Assembly: GCA_014218235.1 (NCBI GenBank)
Contig: CM024760.1
Span: forward strand, 73,348,961 to 73,412,960
Length of the DNA: 64,000 bases
Direction: 5' to 3'
Source of the DNA: Colocasia esculenta
Taxonomy: Eukaryota; Streptophyta; Magnoliopsida; Alismatales; Araceae
Part shown: piece after piece, positions 21,145 through 34,800 of the stretch
How the letters are laid out: every line of letters starts with the position of its first letter
Numbering within the stretch: the first letter of the stretch is position 1
The notes under the pieces: model-generated
Database searches by the model: none
What the model saw: the letters and a program-made list of their open reading frames with translations, nothing else
Told to the model about the DNA's origin: nothing
Program-made: the position numbers and the translations under genes

Positions 21145-24100
21145 TGTCACATCCCGAGAATTACGCAGTGGATATTAATAATAATTCGAGTCGATATCCC
21201 GAGACGTGAACAGTCGGCAAATAAGCCTCTAGCTAGCACGCGCTAAATGTATAACAACATACATCATCATATGGCCCAAACATTGAACTCAACTAATCTT
21301 GTATTCTAATCTCAACGCATTGTATTTCAAATGGGAACTATTACAGGACTAAGACTCAATAAAAAGGAAAAATACATTTATTCCTCACTTCCTACTACAT
21401 GAATCTAACACTCAAAGCAAACTACTATAACTAGACTCATTGTTGGAACGCTTTTCACTCGGACGCATACCCATCCTCGACTTGCTTTTCCTCTTGAACT
21501 TCATAGTCACCTAGATTGGGTAAAAATAGGGGATGAGCAAACTAGCCCAGTAGGATTTATATCTCAATGTGCGGGCAATGATATAAGTGATTAGCAATTT
21601 AGAACTAGGTAAACACGATGAATGTCATGATATACATGTATGAATAAAACTCGTTAAAACACGATACATGAAACAAGATAGATAGAGAGATTATGATAGA
21701 ACGAGATCAAGAAGGATATAACAAGATAGAACTAGCAATAGATCACTTTGTACAAGCACGCAAGATTTCAATTTATGTCAAGAATGCACGAGCACGATCA
21801 TGTAACACTAATTAGGCACGTAGACACTAATGTACACCAAGAAAAGATCCATCAAGAATGTACACCAGGACACGTGTATGTGGTTATTGTATCTATCATT
21901 CAACAAGCAAGCAAGACTCCCAACGCAGATGCAACGCCAGTAATCATTATACCCCATGGTTAACAGTATATTTATGACTCTCCGTCATTGGGGCTAGACT
22001 GGAGCCCTTGGACACTCGCCGTGCCCGGTTAGCATCTCATGTAAAATTTTAAATGTAGATACCCACAGTCATTAATAATGGCCAGTGAGAGTTTCAAAAT
22101 GTAGCATGTGTAACGTCATGTTCATGATGATGATGGGAACAAGTAATAAGTAATTGAACATGATTTCATGATAACAATGGTCAAGAGATAAATTCGGCAG
22201 CATAACGGTACGATTTATACTTTAGTTTAATCTTACATTAATGGCTTTAGTCTAGATTGTAAATCACACTCATGAGAACAAGATGAGAAAGGAAGTGCAT
22301 GCTATCTCCAGGGAACTTCAATGGTACAACTAACTCGTCGGCCATGTGGGAATCCATGGTCAGAGGAGATTTACGGAGGCCTTGGAGAACAGGTCACTAG
22401 TCTACCGACTCGAAACGACTCGTAGAGAGCTTCCAAATTCCCAAGAAAGGGCTGCCTAGAAGTGTAAGTGTGTAGTGATGTACGCGTGTCTCAATCCACA
22501 AACCATCGGTTTTAAACTTGCGGAAAACACTTAACAATATGACATGGAATAAAACTATGCGCTTTAACTAATCATGGGTTGCAAGATTCTAAGATAACAA
22601 TTATCATTTAAACATGGTAGAACAGGTAGGAAGATTAAATCATAAGTAGCATGAATGATCACGTCATTAAGAAAGTAATTAGAATAGTGTTCGTGTAATT
22701 AAAGTTTTTTAAATGAGTTTACCACTTTTAAGCCATTAAAATAACCACCATGCAATGATCAGATCTAAGACATGTGAATCACACGCTAAATATCATATTT
22801 AAACAGACCTCAGGTATAGCAGTAAGATTTGTAAGAAAATAAGTGGTTTCATGTAAAAATCTTGAGATCGCGACGGACACTTGTAAAGGTCGCGACGGGG
22901 TCAGATCAGAACGCGACAGTGCCTTGTAAGGATCGCGACAGGCTTGTCTGATCACGTAGGCAGTTTGCGACGGGTTCATATGAAGAAGGCGACAGGGCTG
23001 TCAGAACAGGCAGAGAGATAGCGACGGCACGCTCGTCGCATTCAGAACGCGACGGGGTTGCTGTCGCGACAAGACTTCAGAATGCGGCCTATCGGGCCGT
23101 CACGTTCACAGGGTCTGCGCCTGAATCCGACAGAGAAAGGACATGTTCTTGGATTGCGGTCTAGAACTGTCTTATATTGACATAGGGTGCTTCAAAAATA
23201 GAGAACAAATTGTACAGTGCATGAAAAATCACAAAACTAGTTTTAAACCAACCTAGACATGCAAGGGTGCTTCTAGTAAATCGGAATTAGAAAATAAGGA
23301 TGGTTTTGACAGGCTTTAATCAAGTCAAACACAAACGTAAAACCAAGTGCAACCTGAAAACGTAGTATCATGCAGTGACCCTCTTACCATACTTATAACT
23401 CTCTAACTATTGATATTTAGACAACATGTTCAACACAAGACATGACTAGGACAACTAGTAGAAAAACTTTCATGTTGTGGGTTTGCTCTAATTCAGTCTT
23501 GAATCATATGCAACATATAAAGAACGAGAAAAGCCCTAACAGTGTGCGACTTTGGAAAAACGCTTATAATTCAAATCTACTCATTGAAAATTCGATGAAA
23601 CCAATGGGAAACGAAAGTTAACTTGATGCTATACACATTGGTATAGGATATGTTAAGGTTTGGCCCGAGAAAACCCTACCTTCTGGGTTGAAGCAGTCCC
23701 GTTTTTCCAGAAAACCCATGTTCAGACCACTTGGAGGAAAACGCTTAATACTCTGTGTATACTGCATGGAATTTGGGCATTCCACTTGGGTTAGAACGTA
23801 TACTTGACCCTCTTTCCAGGGGTATAGGCCTTGCAAGGTTTGGTTATGGTTTGACTCACCTTTGGTCGACTTCAAGTGGAAGGTTTGTGCAGGTCGCAGC
23901 AGACGACAAGGGAAAGAAGAACGGCTTGGTGTGGACGATCTCCTGCTCCCCAGCCACCAAGAACTCCTCCACACAACCCCAACAAGATGTAAACTCATCC
24001 CCAAGGGTTTGGTGGAGAGTATTTAAGCTACCATGGTGTTTAGGAGTCCTATTGGGACAAGGAAACTAGCGTTGCAGTTTTGACATATTAGTTTCCTAAT

Positions 24101-24667
24101 TTGAGGATTTCTCCCTCCATTTGAGTGTGTGAGGCTTTAGGAAACCTCCCCACATAGTTAAGCACGTATTTGGGTTGCCAAGAATGCATGTTCGCATCCC
24201 AATTCAACTATAATTGCATCTTTCTAATTTCAGCTTATTTAGGCTATGAATTTCTATGTATTTTCTTGCTTCATTTGATTTTTGGGACAAATGATGTCCA
24301 TTGCCCAATTATGATAATGGTTATGAATATATAATGTTGGGAGTTATTCCATGTATGATTTTTATTTAATTTTCTGACTCAACCGAGTACGTGTGATAAT
24401 GATTTTTCGACTTATTCATGAATTACGATAATAAGTCGCGAAACACTTTAAACTTGGCTAATCCAATTTTTCTTGGCACAAATTTCTTTGTGAAACATTT
24501 AGTAATAATGTTTAGGGTTGATTTATAATTTTTATGGAATTTTCCGATATGTTTTAGAACATACGATGATGATACGTATGTTTAAATATTTTGGTATTAT
24601 GGAAATTATTTATTTCTATTTATTTTGATTTTTTTTTTTTTGCAATTAAAATTTCAGGGGTGCTACA
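21145..24667 (-). repeat. 3' LTR of the Del-like element
   Basis: Left-hand copy, 3' LTR in element orientation. The adjoining plus-strand ccctcccccactt (24668-24680) is the complement of a polypurine tract, AAGTGGGGGAGGG. It contains a TCGCGAC-type array at about 22866-23100. The ORFs within it (for example 23618-24069, both strands) recur in the other LTR only as broken versions and are not genes. Confidence 0.9.
22860..23105. repeat. TCGCGAC / GCGACGG motif array in the LTR
   Basis: Within about 240 bp the words gatcgcgac, gtcgcgac, aacgcgac, gcgacggg and tgcgacggg recur some ten times on either strand, separated by gtcagatcag-type linkers. The sister array in the other LTR is at 27375-27615 and has begun to diverge (cgcgatgg, cgtgacag). 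Confidence 0.75.
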
Positions 24668-24989
24668 CCCTCCCCCACTTAAGATAATTTGGTCCCCAAA
24701 TTCATAGATCATTAACTGTCTTTTGATAGTTATGACCCTTGAGGTCGTTTCGGATTTAATTCCACTAACTTGTTTCCGCATTGTGGATGCTAGTCTATCA
24801 TCTACACATATGGCCACCCATATTATTCATTTGGTTCCTTCCACTCCTGTTTTTCTTTCACGGTTGTTATAACTCCATCTTAACCCACCAGATGAACTAC
24901 AGTATAACCACTAGATTATTCCTTTTCAATTTCTTCTTAATGATCTCCCCCACTTAGAAATGGACTAACAAGAAAAACATCATAAGATT

Positions 24990-25351
24990 AGTCTAGGGGT
25001 CCAGAAATCCTGCCCACTCTAGCTCAACTACATTTGGCAGATGGGCTGATGTGGCCTTCCACCATGCTGGGGCATCCTTAGTAAACTGGAAAGTGGCCAG
25101 TACCACCTTCTCCCTGTTAGTGCATTGCATCACTTGGAAAATTCGTTCATCTCCTCTTGACAATTCTCTGCCTCATCTGGGTCAGGGGATCCAGAGAAAC
25201 GAGGAGGGTTTAAACTCCTAAAATTTCGGTGCAGATCACCGGCTCCATTCCTTGCAGCTGCAGCCTGATTTCCAGCCTGAACTACATTTTGTAATGCCTG
25301 GGTTAGACCAGCCACAGTGTCTTGCATAGCTTGCCACTGGTTGCGAGCCAT
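24990..25351 (-). pseudogene. gag N-terminal fragment of the Del-like element
   Basis: From ATG 25351 (MARNQWQAMQDTVAGLTQAL) the frame reads through LHRNFRSLNPPRFSGSPDP, the start of a plant Ty3/gypsy capsid domain, to a stop at about 25130. A lost T in the run near 25140 explains that stop: the next frame continues Gag-like (VVLATFQFTKDAPAWW) to about 25000. Capsid C-terminus, zinc knuckle, protease, RT, RNase H and integrase are all absent. 24681-24990 shows nothing coding. Confidence 0.8.
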
Positions 25352-25570
25352 TACGGTTGAGTGAGAGAGTTATGAGGGTTCCTGAGAAAAGGATGGAGAC
25401 CAATTAATGTCTCTAGATATATTATAAGAGTCCATGGGTAGGAGTGTCTAATTCTTTCTACCATATACCCAGTCTCTACCCATTCTCACCAGGTACTATA
25501 TTTAAGTTCCATGACCTAGGTTCCATAGGATCTCCTAATCCTGAGACATATATCCTATTTGGATTTCCTA

Positions 25571-25583
25571 GGTTCTGATACCA
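25571..25583 (-). promoter_or_regulatory. Primer-binding site of the Del-like element (initiator-Met tRNA type)
   Basis: Read on the minus strand, TGGTATCAGAACC begins 6 bases after the end of the 5' LTR. It differs by one base from the TGGTATCAGAGCC complementary to plant initiator tRNA-Met. This fixes the element's orientation. Confidence 0.85.
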
Positions 25584-25589
25584 CTAAGC

Positions 25590-28500
25590 TGTCATGTCCC
25601 GAGAATTACGCAGCAGATATTAATAATAATTCGAGTCGATATCCCGAGACGTGAACAGTCGGCAAATAAGCCTCTAGCTAGCACGAGCTAAATGTATAAC
25701 AACATACATCATCATAGGGCCCAAACATTGAACTCAACTAATATTGTATTCAAATCTCAACTCATTGTATTTCAAATGGGAACTATTACAGGACTAAGAC
25801 TCAATAAAAAGGAAAAGTACATTTATTCCTCACTTCCTACTACATGAATCGAATCTAACACTCAAAGCAAACTACTATAACTAGACTCATTGTTGGAACG
25901 CTCTTCACTCGGACGCATACCCATCCTCGACTTGCTCTTCCTCTTGAACTTCATAGTCACCTAGATTGGGTAAAAATAGGGGATGAGCAAACTGGCCCAG
26001 TAGGATTTATATCTTAATGTGCGGGTAATGATATAAGTGATTAGCAATTTAGAACTAGGTAAACACGATGAATGTCATGATATGCATGTATGAATAAAAC
26101 TCGTTAAAACACGATACATGAAACAAGATAGATAGAGAGATCATGATAGAACGAGATCAAGAAGGATATAACAAGATAGAACTAGCAATAGATCACTTTG
26201 TATAAGCACGCAAGATTTCAATTTATGTCAAGAACGCAATGTATCACTAATTGCATTAAATGCAGGATGGCCATATCACGCAAGCAAGCAAGCAAGAACG
26301 CACGAGCACGATCATGTAACACTAATTAGGCACGTAGACACTAATGTACACCAAGAAAAGATCCATCAAGAATGTACACCAGGACACGTGTATGTGGTTA
26401 TTGTATCTATCATTCAACAAGCAAGCAAGACTCCCAGCGCAGATGCAACGCCAGTAATCATTATACCCCATGGTTAACAGTATATTTATGACTCTCTGTC
26501 ATTGGGGCTAGATTGGAGCCCTTGGACACTCGCCGTGCCCGGTTAGCATCTCATGTAAAATTTTAAATGTAGATACCCACAGTCATTAATATGGCCAGTG
26601 AGAGTTTCAAAATGTAGCATGTGTAACGTCATGTTCATGATGATGATGGGAACAAGTAATAAGTAATTGAACATGATTTCATGATAACAATGGTCAAGAG
26701 ATAAATTCGGCAGCATAACGGTACGATTTATACTTTAGTTTAATCTTACATTAATGCTTTAGTCTAGATTGTAAATCACACTCACGAGAACAAGATGAGA
26801 AAGGAAGTGCATGCTATCTCCAGGGAACTTCAATGGTACAACTAACTCGTCGGCCATGTGGGAATCCATGGTCAGAGGAGATTTACGGAGGCCTTGGAGA
26901 ACAGGTCACTAGTCTACCGACTCGAAACGACTCGTAGAGAGCTTCCAAATTCCCAAGAAAGGGCTGCCTAGACGTGTAAGTGTGTAGTGATGTACGCGTG
27001 TCTCAATCCACAAACCATCGGTTTTAAACTCGCGGAAAACACTTAACAATATGACATGGAATAAAACTATGCACTTTAACTAATCATGGGTTGCAAGATT
27101 TTAAGATAACAATTATCATTTAAACATGGTAGAATAGGTAGGAAGATTAAATCATAAGTAGCATGAATGATCATGTCATTACGAAAGCAATTAGAATAGT
27201 GTTCGTGTAATTAAGCTTTTTAAATGAGTTTACCACTTTTAAGCCATTAAAATAACCACCATGCAATGATCAAACCTAAGACATGTGAATTACACGCTAA
27301 ATATCATATTTAAACAGACCTCAGGTATAGCAGTAAGATTTGTAAGAAAATAAGTGGTTTCATGTAAAAATCTTGAGATCGCGATGGAAACTTGTAAAGG
27401 TCGCGACGGGGTCAGATCAGAACGTGACAGTGCCTTGTAAGGATGGTGACAGGCTTGTCTGATCAGGCAGGCAGTTCGCGACGGGTTCATATGAAGAAGG
27501 CGACAGGGCTGTCAGAACAGGCAGAGAGATAGCGACGGCACGCTTGTCGCATTCAGAACGTGACGGGGTTGCTGTCGCGACAAGACTTCAGAACGCGGCC
27601 TATCGGGTCGTCGCGTTCACAGGGTCTGCGCCTGAATTTGACAGAGAAAGGACACGTTCTTGGATTGCGGTCCAGAATTGCCTTATATTGACACAGGGTG
27701 CTTCAAAAATAGAGAACAAATTGTACAATGCATGAAAAATCACAAAACTAGTTTTAAACCAACCTAGACATGCAAGGGTGATTCCAGTAAATCGGAATTA
27801 GAAAACAAGGATGGTTTCGACAGGCTTTAATCAAGTCAAACACAAACGTAAAACCAAGTGCAACCTGAAAACATAGTATCATGCAGCGACCCTCTTACCA
27901 TGCTTATAACTCTTTAACTATTGACATTTAGACAAAATGTTCAACACAAGACATGACTAGGATAACTAGTAGAAAAACTTTCATGTTGTGGGTTTGCTCT
28001 AATTCAGTCTTGAATCACATGCAATATATAAAGAACGGGAAAAGCCCTAACAGTGCGCGACTTTGGCAAAACGCTTATAATTCAAAATCTACTCATTGAA
28101 ATTCGATGAAACCAGTGGGAAACGAAAGCTAACTTGATGCTCTACACATTGGTATAGGATATGTTAAGGTTTGGCCCGAGAAAACCTACCTTCTAGGTTG
28201 AAGCAGTCCCATTTTTCCAGAAAACCCTTGTTCAGACCACATGGAGGAAAATTCTTAATACTCCATGTATACTGCATGGAATTTGGGCATTCCACTTGAG
28301 TTAGAACGTAGACTTGACCCTCGTTCCAGGGGTATAGGCCTTGCAAGGTTTGGGTATGGTTTGACTCACCTTTGGTCGACTTCAAGTGGAAGGTTTATGC
28401 AGGTCGCAATAGACGAGAAGGGGAAGAAGAACGGCTTGGTGTGGACGATCTCCTGCTCCCCAGCCACAAAGAACTCCTCCACACGACCCCAACAAGATGT

Positions 28501-29339
28501 AAACTCGTCCCCAAGGGTTTGATGGAGAGTATTTAAGCTACCATGGTATTTAGGAGTCCTATTGGGACAAGGAAACTAGGGTTGCGATTTTGATATATAG
28601 TTTCCTAATTTGAGGATTTCTTCCTCCATTTGAGTGTGTGAGGCTTTAGGAAACCTCCCAACATAGTTAAGCACGAATTTGGGTTGCCAAGAATGCATGT
28701 TCTCATCCCAATTCAACTATAATTGCCTCTTTCTAATTTCAGCTTATTTAAGCTACGAATTTCTATGCATTTTTTTGCTTCATTTGATTTTTGGGCCAAA
28801 TAATGTCCATTGGCCCAATTATGATAATGGGTTATTAATATATAATGTTGGGAGTTATTCCAACATATTTATTTAATTTATGGTCGTGTCGTATTTCCGT
28901 GTTAACGGTTTTCCGACTTGTTTCCTAATTTGGATAATCGGTCACAATAACTCTTAAAGCTAGCCCAAATGATTTTTATTGACCCAAATTTCTTTATGGG
29001 TCATTAGAGAATATTTTTTGAAGTCCATATATGATTTTTATTTAATTTTCTGACTCAACCGAGTACGTGTGATAATGATTTTTCGACTTATTCATGAATT
29101 ACGATAATAAGTCGCGAAACACTTTAAACTTGGCTAATCCAATTTTTCTTGACACAAATTTCTTTGTGAAACATTTAGTAATAATGTTTAGGGTTGATTT
29201 ATAATTTTTACGGAATGTTTCGATGTGTTTTAGAACATACGATGATGATACGTATGTTTAAATACTTTAGTATTATGGAAATTATTTATTTCTATTTATT
29301 TTGATTTTTTTTTGTAATTAAAATTTCAGGGGTACTACA
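25590..29339 (-). repeat. 5' LTR of the Del-like element
   Basis: Right-hand copy, 5' LTR in element orientation. It is the longer of the two LTRs, keeping about 170 bp near 28870-29040 that the other copy lacks and carrying an extra segment near 26230-26290 with a gcaagcaagcaag stretch. Confidence 0.9.
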
Positions 29340-29388
29340 AAATTATTCCCATAAACAAGGTTCACAGCAAAACAGTCGTACCTAATAG

Positions 29389-30524
29389 TGGTGCGGACAC
29401 GAGAGGAAGGCGTCACCGGAGCCAGGAGCCTATAGACCTGGTCTCCCTGTGGCTGGGAGACGATGATAGATTGCTCTCTTAGTTAGGATTATTTCTTTCA
29501 ATAAATTAAGAGTTGTTTAGTGTGGTTTTGTTAAAGAAGTCTTAATTATGAGGTATTAGGTAAATTTTAATGTTATAGGATATACTTGCAAATTGTGTTT
29601 TTTCTTTTTCCTATAAATACTATGTTGTAAGCTCAAAAAGGGGATGATGAAAATTTTTGAAGATTTTTACCCTAAATGTGAGCTGCTGCAGCCGCTTGTC
29701 TTCTTCCCCCTCCCTCCTTCCACCGCCACATCCATGTTCGTCCGCACCATGTCCGCCAGTAGCCCTCCTCAGCGACCGAGCCCCTTCGGCCCACGCCTTG
29801 GCGACCCGCGTCCGAGGTGGGCTTCCCACGCTTCACGCCAGACGCAACGCTCAGGCTCGGGCCCAGTCGTCCTCGCCAACCAGCTGAGTGAACACTGCCT
29901 GGCCGATCCAAGCGGATGAACCCCACAACTCGGTTGCCGTGCACTTGTATTTGCCGCTGCTTCCACATCAGTTCTTCCAACCGCTCCACCCGAAGACACC
30001 TCCAGGGCAACATCCTGATCGCCCTGTTGTGACCCTGCCCCGCTGTCGACTTGTAAAGCTACTGTCCGATCAACTTGCAATGCTTACTCTGTGTCCAACG
30101 GGTAACACCGAAAGCACTCCACCTAGGTCGGAAGGTTCTGGCCCGCAATGAGGTACTCAGAATAATCTCAGACCGCTCTATTTATTTAGTATTTGTAAAC
30201 TACTCTGTCGTGCCGGAGTGTGCAAGAGCGAGGGTACCTTGCCACCTAAACGAGTTATGCTATTGGAGTTAATCAAGTGTGTGTGAGAACCTGTTCTACT
30301 TTATTTGCTCATAAATCAAAATTATTAATTGGTGAACTGTACCCTATCTGGTGGCCGATCTTTACTCGGCTTTGATCTATTGTGGGGGAATTGAGGGAAG
30401 GTTCCTTGAGCGCTTGTCATCACATGTCATCTTTTGATTTTCCATGAATTGTGGATGATGATCTGTCTTAATAATGAAGATAATTTGCTTATGTTTCATG
30501 CATCTCCTTGTTTGTCCCGCATCA
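29389..30524 (+). repeat. 5' LTR of the Ty3/gypsy element (1136 bp)
   Basis: Carries a TATA-like cctataaatac at 29610-29620 as candidate promoter. Compared with the 3' LTR it lacks about 185 bp at 29718. The ORFs on both strands at 29620-30151 recur in the other LTR and are not genes. Confidence 0.92.
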
Positions 30525-30528
30525 ATTT

Positions 30529-30540
30529 TGGTATCAGAGC
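30529..30540 (+). promoter_or_regulatory. Primer-binding site (initiator-Met tRNA)
   Basis: TGGTATCAGAGC, 4 bases after the LTR end, exactly matching the 3' end complement of plant initiator tRNA-Met. Confidence 0.92.
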
Positions 30541-30696
30541 CCAGGACTAGATAGGGTGTGTCAAAGTTCTTTTAATTCCGCACAATTACGTAGTGTAAAA
30601 AAAAAAGTGTCGGCATAGTTTGCATTCATCTGTTAGTTGTCTGCATTAGTTTTGTATAACCACTCACCAAGGCAAAGGTATTTGCTAGACGAAACC

Positions 30697-31835
30697 ATGA
30701 CAGAGGAAAATAGAGAACCCAATCTTGCTACTGCCATCCAGGAATTAGCGGCCCAATTTGGCCGTTTTGGTGAGACCCTTGCGGGAATAGATGCTAGAGT
30801 GGCTCGTTTAGAGGAGCATCCCATGGACCAAGGAAGAGGTGACCCACCACCTGCTCATGATGGTGTTCCTAGAGGACCACGTGGGCGGAGGCCAAATCCT
30901 AGACGTGACCCTAACATTTATGGAGAGGATAGACAGTATAGAGAGTGGGATGATTCTGATGAGAGGGTTACGAGGAATGTGAAGGTAGATGCCCCTGGTT
31001 TTGAAGGATCACTTGAGCCCCGAGTGTATCTAGATTGGGAATCGGGCATGGACTATTACTTTGAGTGGTTTGAGATGTCAGAAGCCCGGAAGGTCAGATT
31101 TGCAAAGATGAAGCTTGAGGGTCGAGCTAGGGCCTATTGGCTCACTGTGGAGAGTCTAATTGCAGAAAGACGCGAAGAACCAATCTAATCTTGGGATGAG
31201 ATGAAACAAAAGCTACGAGAGAAATATCTTCCTACTATCTATAGGCATCGACTGTTTGATCAATGGCAGAGAATCTCCCAGGGGAATATGTCTGTCTCAG
31301 ATTATATAGCGCGATTCGATGAGTTCCTCACCAGGTGCAATGTCAATGAGGACAGTGAATTGACTTTATCTCGCTTTAGGACAGGCTTAAATGCAGACAT
31401 CCAGCGTGAACTCTGCATGCGGGATGTGACCACCTTGGAACATGCGTACCAGGTGGCCCTTGATGTTGAGCAGTTCCAACCACCACCAGCCCCTAGGAGG
31501 CCACCCATACAACAAATGGAATCTCTTAGGTGGACCAACCCTGGTCAGCAGCAGTATACCCCTAGGAACTCTGAACCCCTTCTTCCTACCCCTCCCAACA
31601 ACATGAGCCGCCAGCCACCCCTTTTGGACCGTCCCCAGAACCAGCTAATCTTTCACAACCCCACCACCAAGCTGGCACATCCACATTCAGGGTAGAACCC
31701 AAGTGCCTCAAGATAGGAGTGCCGTGAGGGGCAAGGAAGTGATAGGGGGAGGAGAATCTAGTAGAGGCAACCGATCCCGGGATCATTGCTTTAGGTTCCA
31801 TGGTTATGGCCATTATATGGACCAGTGCCCTATAG
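30697..31835 (+). pseudogene. gag of the Ty3/gypsy element
   Basis: The likely start is ATG 30697 (MTEENREPNLATAIQELA); an upstream in-frame ATG at 30637 lies closer to the PBS and lacks Gag-like text. An N-terminal coiled-coil-like stretch is followed by the capsid domain (about 30990-31470; FEGSLEPRVYLDWE, LREKYLP, LSRFRTGL). An in-frame TAA lies at 31186. After a frame change near 31695 comes a CCHC zinc knuckle CFRFHGYGHYMDQC (about 31787-31828), in which the second cysteine is replaced by phenylalanine, so it would not hold zinc normally. Capsid and nucleocapsid package the RNA in virus-like particles in this family; this copy cannot make an intact Gag as read. Confidence 0.85.
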
Positions 31836-34800
31836 CTACTAGAGCCTTAGCCATGGAGGTTGATACTGAGGAAACTGATCCAGATCCTGAAGAGGAAGTT
31901 GAGGATTATGATCCGCCTCCTGAATTTGCTGAGGAATTTGAGGACACAATTGGGGTAGATCAGTCTCGTGGTTGCTTAGTGAGAGTGGAGCCAATTGTTG
32001 ACCCCTTAAGTAGTCACCCATTAGGAGTAGTTCGTTGCACTTTGACTCAACCTAAGGAAAGTGACGACTGGCGACGAACCTCCATTTTTCATACTTATCT
32101 TAAACTTGGGGGAAAGGTTTGCAAGGTCATTATTGACAGTGGGAGTTGCATAAATGCCATCTCCACTAACACTGTCAAGCGCCTAGGATTGACCACTGTG
32201 GATCACCCAAATCCCTACAAGGTCTCTTGGGTGGATGAGTCGTCTATTCCCATCCAACAAAGGTGTCGTGTCCCTATTCAGTTCAACTCATATCAGGATG
32301 ACATCTGGTGCGATGTGCTTCCAATGGAAGTAGGCCGCATCATTTTGGGCCGACCTTGGTTGTTTGACATGGATGTTACACTTTATGGGCGTTCAAACTC
32401 CTACTCTTTCGAGCATAACCCTATGCTACCTAAGAGTGCTCCCCAAAGGCTAAGTGGAGATCAGAAGGGAGCAAGAGAGGAGAGTGCAGCGACCTCTTCC
32501 AAATCCATTCACTTGATTAATGCCCGCCAATTTGGGAAGGAGGTCAAGAATGCTGCCTATATTTTAGTTGTTGTGGTGAAAGAAGTAGCTGAGGGAGCAC
32601 CTGATGAGCAGTCAGTTGAGGTAGAAGCCCTTTTAGGGGAGTTCCAAGATGTATTTCCTGAAGACCTACCAGGTGGCCTCCCGCACCCATGCGTGACGTC
32701 CAGCACGCTATTGACTTAGTGTCAGGTTCTACCTTACCAAACCTTCCACACTACCGCCTGAACCCCACAGAGCATGCTAAACTGCAGAAGATAATTGAGG
32801 AGATTTTAAGGAAGGGCTTCTTGAGGGTGAGCAAGAGTCCCTGTGTTGTGCCCGCCCTCTTGGTCCCTAAGAAAGATGGTATGTGGAGAATGTGTGTGGA
32901 TATCCATGCCATCAACAAGATCACTGTAAAATATAGGTTTCCAATCCCCAGACTAGATGATATGTTGGACATGATGGCTGGAGCAATGATATTTTCCAAG
33001 ATTGATTTGAAGAGTGGCTATCACCAAGTACGAATCAGGCTAGGGGATGAGTGGAAAATGACATTTAAGACAAAGGATGGCTTGTATGAATGGTGGTCAT
33101 GCCGTTTGGGCTTTCTAATGCCCCTAGTACTTTTATGAGGATGATGACAGAAGTGCTTCGACCCATCATTGGTAAATCAGTGGTCGTATATTTTGATGAT
33201 ATCCTCATTTATAGATGGACCCGAGAAGATCACTTGGGACATCTGCGTGATGTCTGTTTGACCCTTAGGCAAGAGAAGTTGTACGCCAACCCTAAGAAGT
33301 GTGCTTTTATGACAGACTCGGTGTCCTTCTTGGGATTCATTGTCTCATATGAAGGAGTGTCTATGGATTTCGCCAAGGTTCAGTCAATTTGGACTGGCCT
33401 GAGCCAAAGAACATCCATGATATTCACAGTTTTCATGGCTTGGCGACCTTTTATAGACGTTTCATCAAGGGTTTCAGCACCATTATGGCCCCTGTAACTG
33501 ATTTCCTTCGCAAGGGAGTGTTTAAATGGACAAGGCAATAGAGGGTGCCTTCAAGGAGATCAAGGGAGGAAGACACAAGCACCAGTTCTACGCTTGCCAG
33601 ATTTCTCTAAGGCATTTGAGGTTGCTTGTGATGCATCTAGAGTTGGCATTGGAGGAGTTCTGAGTCAGGAAGGCCACCCAGTAGCATATTTTAGTGAGAA
33701 GTTGAGTGACTCAAGACTTAACTATTCCACGTATGATAAGGAGTTTTATGCGGTTGTGCAGGCTTTGCGCTATTGGCGTCATTATTTGCTACCGCAGGAG
33801 TTTGTGAAACTCTTAGATCATGAGGCCTTGAGGTATTTACACTCACAAAAGAAACTGAACCTCTGTCATGCTCGCTGGGTTGAGTTCCTCCAAGATTACA
33901 CATTTGTATTGAAGCACAAGGCTGGAGTTGAGAATCGCACAGTAGATGCTCTCAGTCGGAGAGTGAACTTGTTGTCCCTGGTCAGTGTAGGTCATTGGCT
34001 TTGAAAAGGTGAAGGAGGACTACAATGGTTGCCCAGATTTTGATGCCATTTATGCAGCTCTCCAAGTAGGTCGAACCCTTGAATTGGTGACTACCTCCTA
34101 CAAGATGGCTACATTTTTTGAGACCATCGGCTTTGTATTCCTAGGACGTCACTCCGAGATTTCTTGGTGTGGGAATTGCATGCTGGAGGGTTGGCTAGCC
34201 ACTTTGGGAGGAACAAGACTATTGAGAATGTTGAAAGCCAATTTTTTTGGCCGAGTCTTAAGAGAGATGTGGCCCGAATAGTTACGCAGTGTCGCACCTG
34301 CACCACAGCCAAGATGAGGAAGCTAAACACTAGCCTTTACACCCCACTCCCTGTCCCAGATTGTCCTTGGCAAGATGTAAGTATGGACTTTGTATTAGGG
34401 TTGCCTAGGACGGCTTGTAAGGCAGATTCCATTTTTGTGGTAGTGGACCGCTTCTCAAAAATGGCCCATTTTCTCCCATGCTCCAAGACCTCAGATGCCT
34501 CGAGAATTGCTCGCATTTATTTTGATGAGGTTGTCAAGCTACATGGTCTACCTTAGACCATTGTCTCTGAAAAGGATGTCCGATTTGTCAGCTATTTTTG
34601 GAAGACCCTGTGGATTTGATGGGAACCTATCTCAAGTTTTCCACTGCTTATCACTCACAGACCGATGGCCAAACCGAGGTGGTCAATAGAAGCCTAGGGA
34701 ACCTCTTACGCTGCTTGGTTGGGGAGAATGTTAGGACTTGGGACCTCCTTTTTCCTCGTGCTGAGTTTGCATACAACAGTTCTGTCAATAGGTCTACATG

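Larger units (their letters stand above)
21145..29339 (-). mobile_element. Del/Tekay-like LTR retrotransposon, internally deleted (0.92 kb interior)
   Basis: Two long direct LTRs, 21145-24667 (3523 bp) and 25590-29339 (3750 bp), start TGTCA and end TACA, with a perfect 5-bp TSD aaatt (21140-21144 and 29340-29344). Orientation is minus: the PBS lies left of the right-hand LTR and the polypurine tract right of the left-hand LTR. The interior has only a gag start. Very long LTRs, an initiator-Met PBS and Gag text NPPRFSG fit Del/Tekay chromoviruses. The LTRs differ by a roughly 60-bp segment present only in the right LTR near 26230-26290, by about 170 bp missing from the left LTR near 24340, and by many single-base indels. 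It could not have supplied its own proteins in its present form. Confidence 0.92.

Noticed and set aside
23618..24069. ORFs of 104-128 aa in the long LTR
   Set aside because: Their counterparts in the sister LTR (28164-28522) are shorter and broken, so no coding constraint is apparent.
21145..29339. Simple segmental duplication of about 3.6 kb
   Set aside because: TG...CA ends, PBS, polypurine tract and a 5-bp TSD show that the two copies are LTRs of one retrotransposon.
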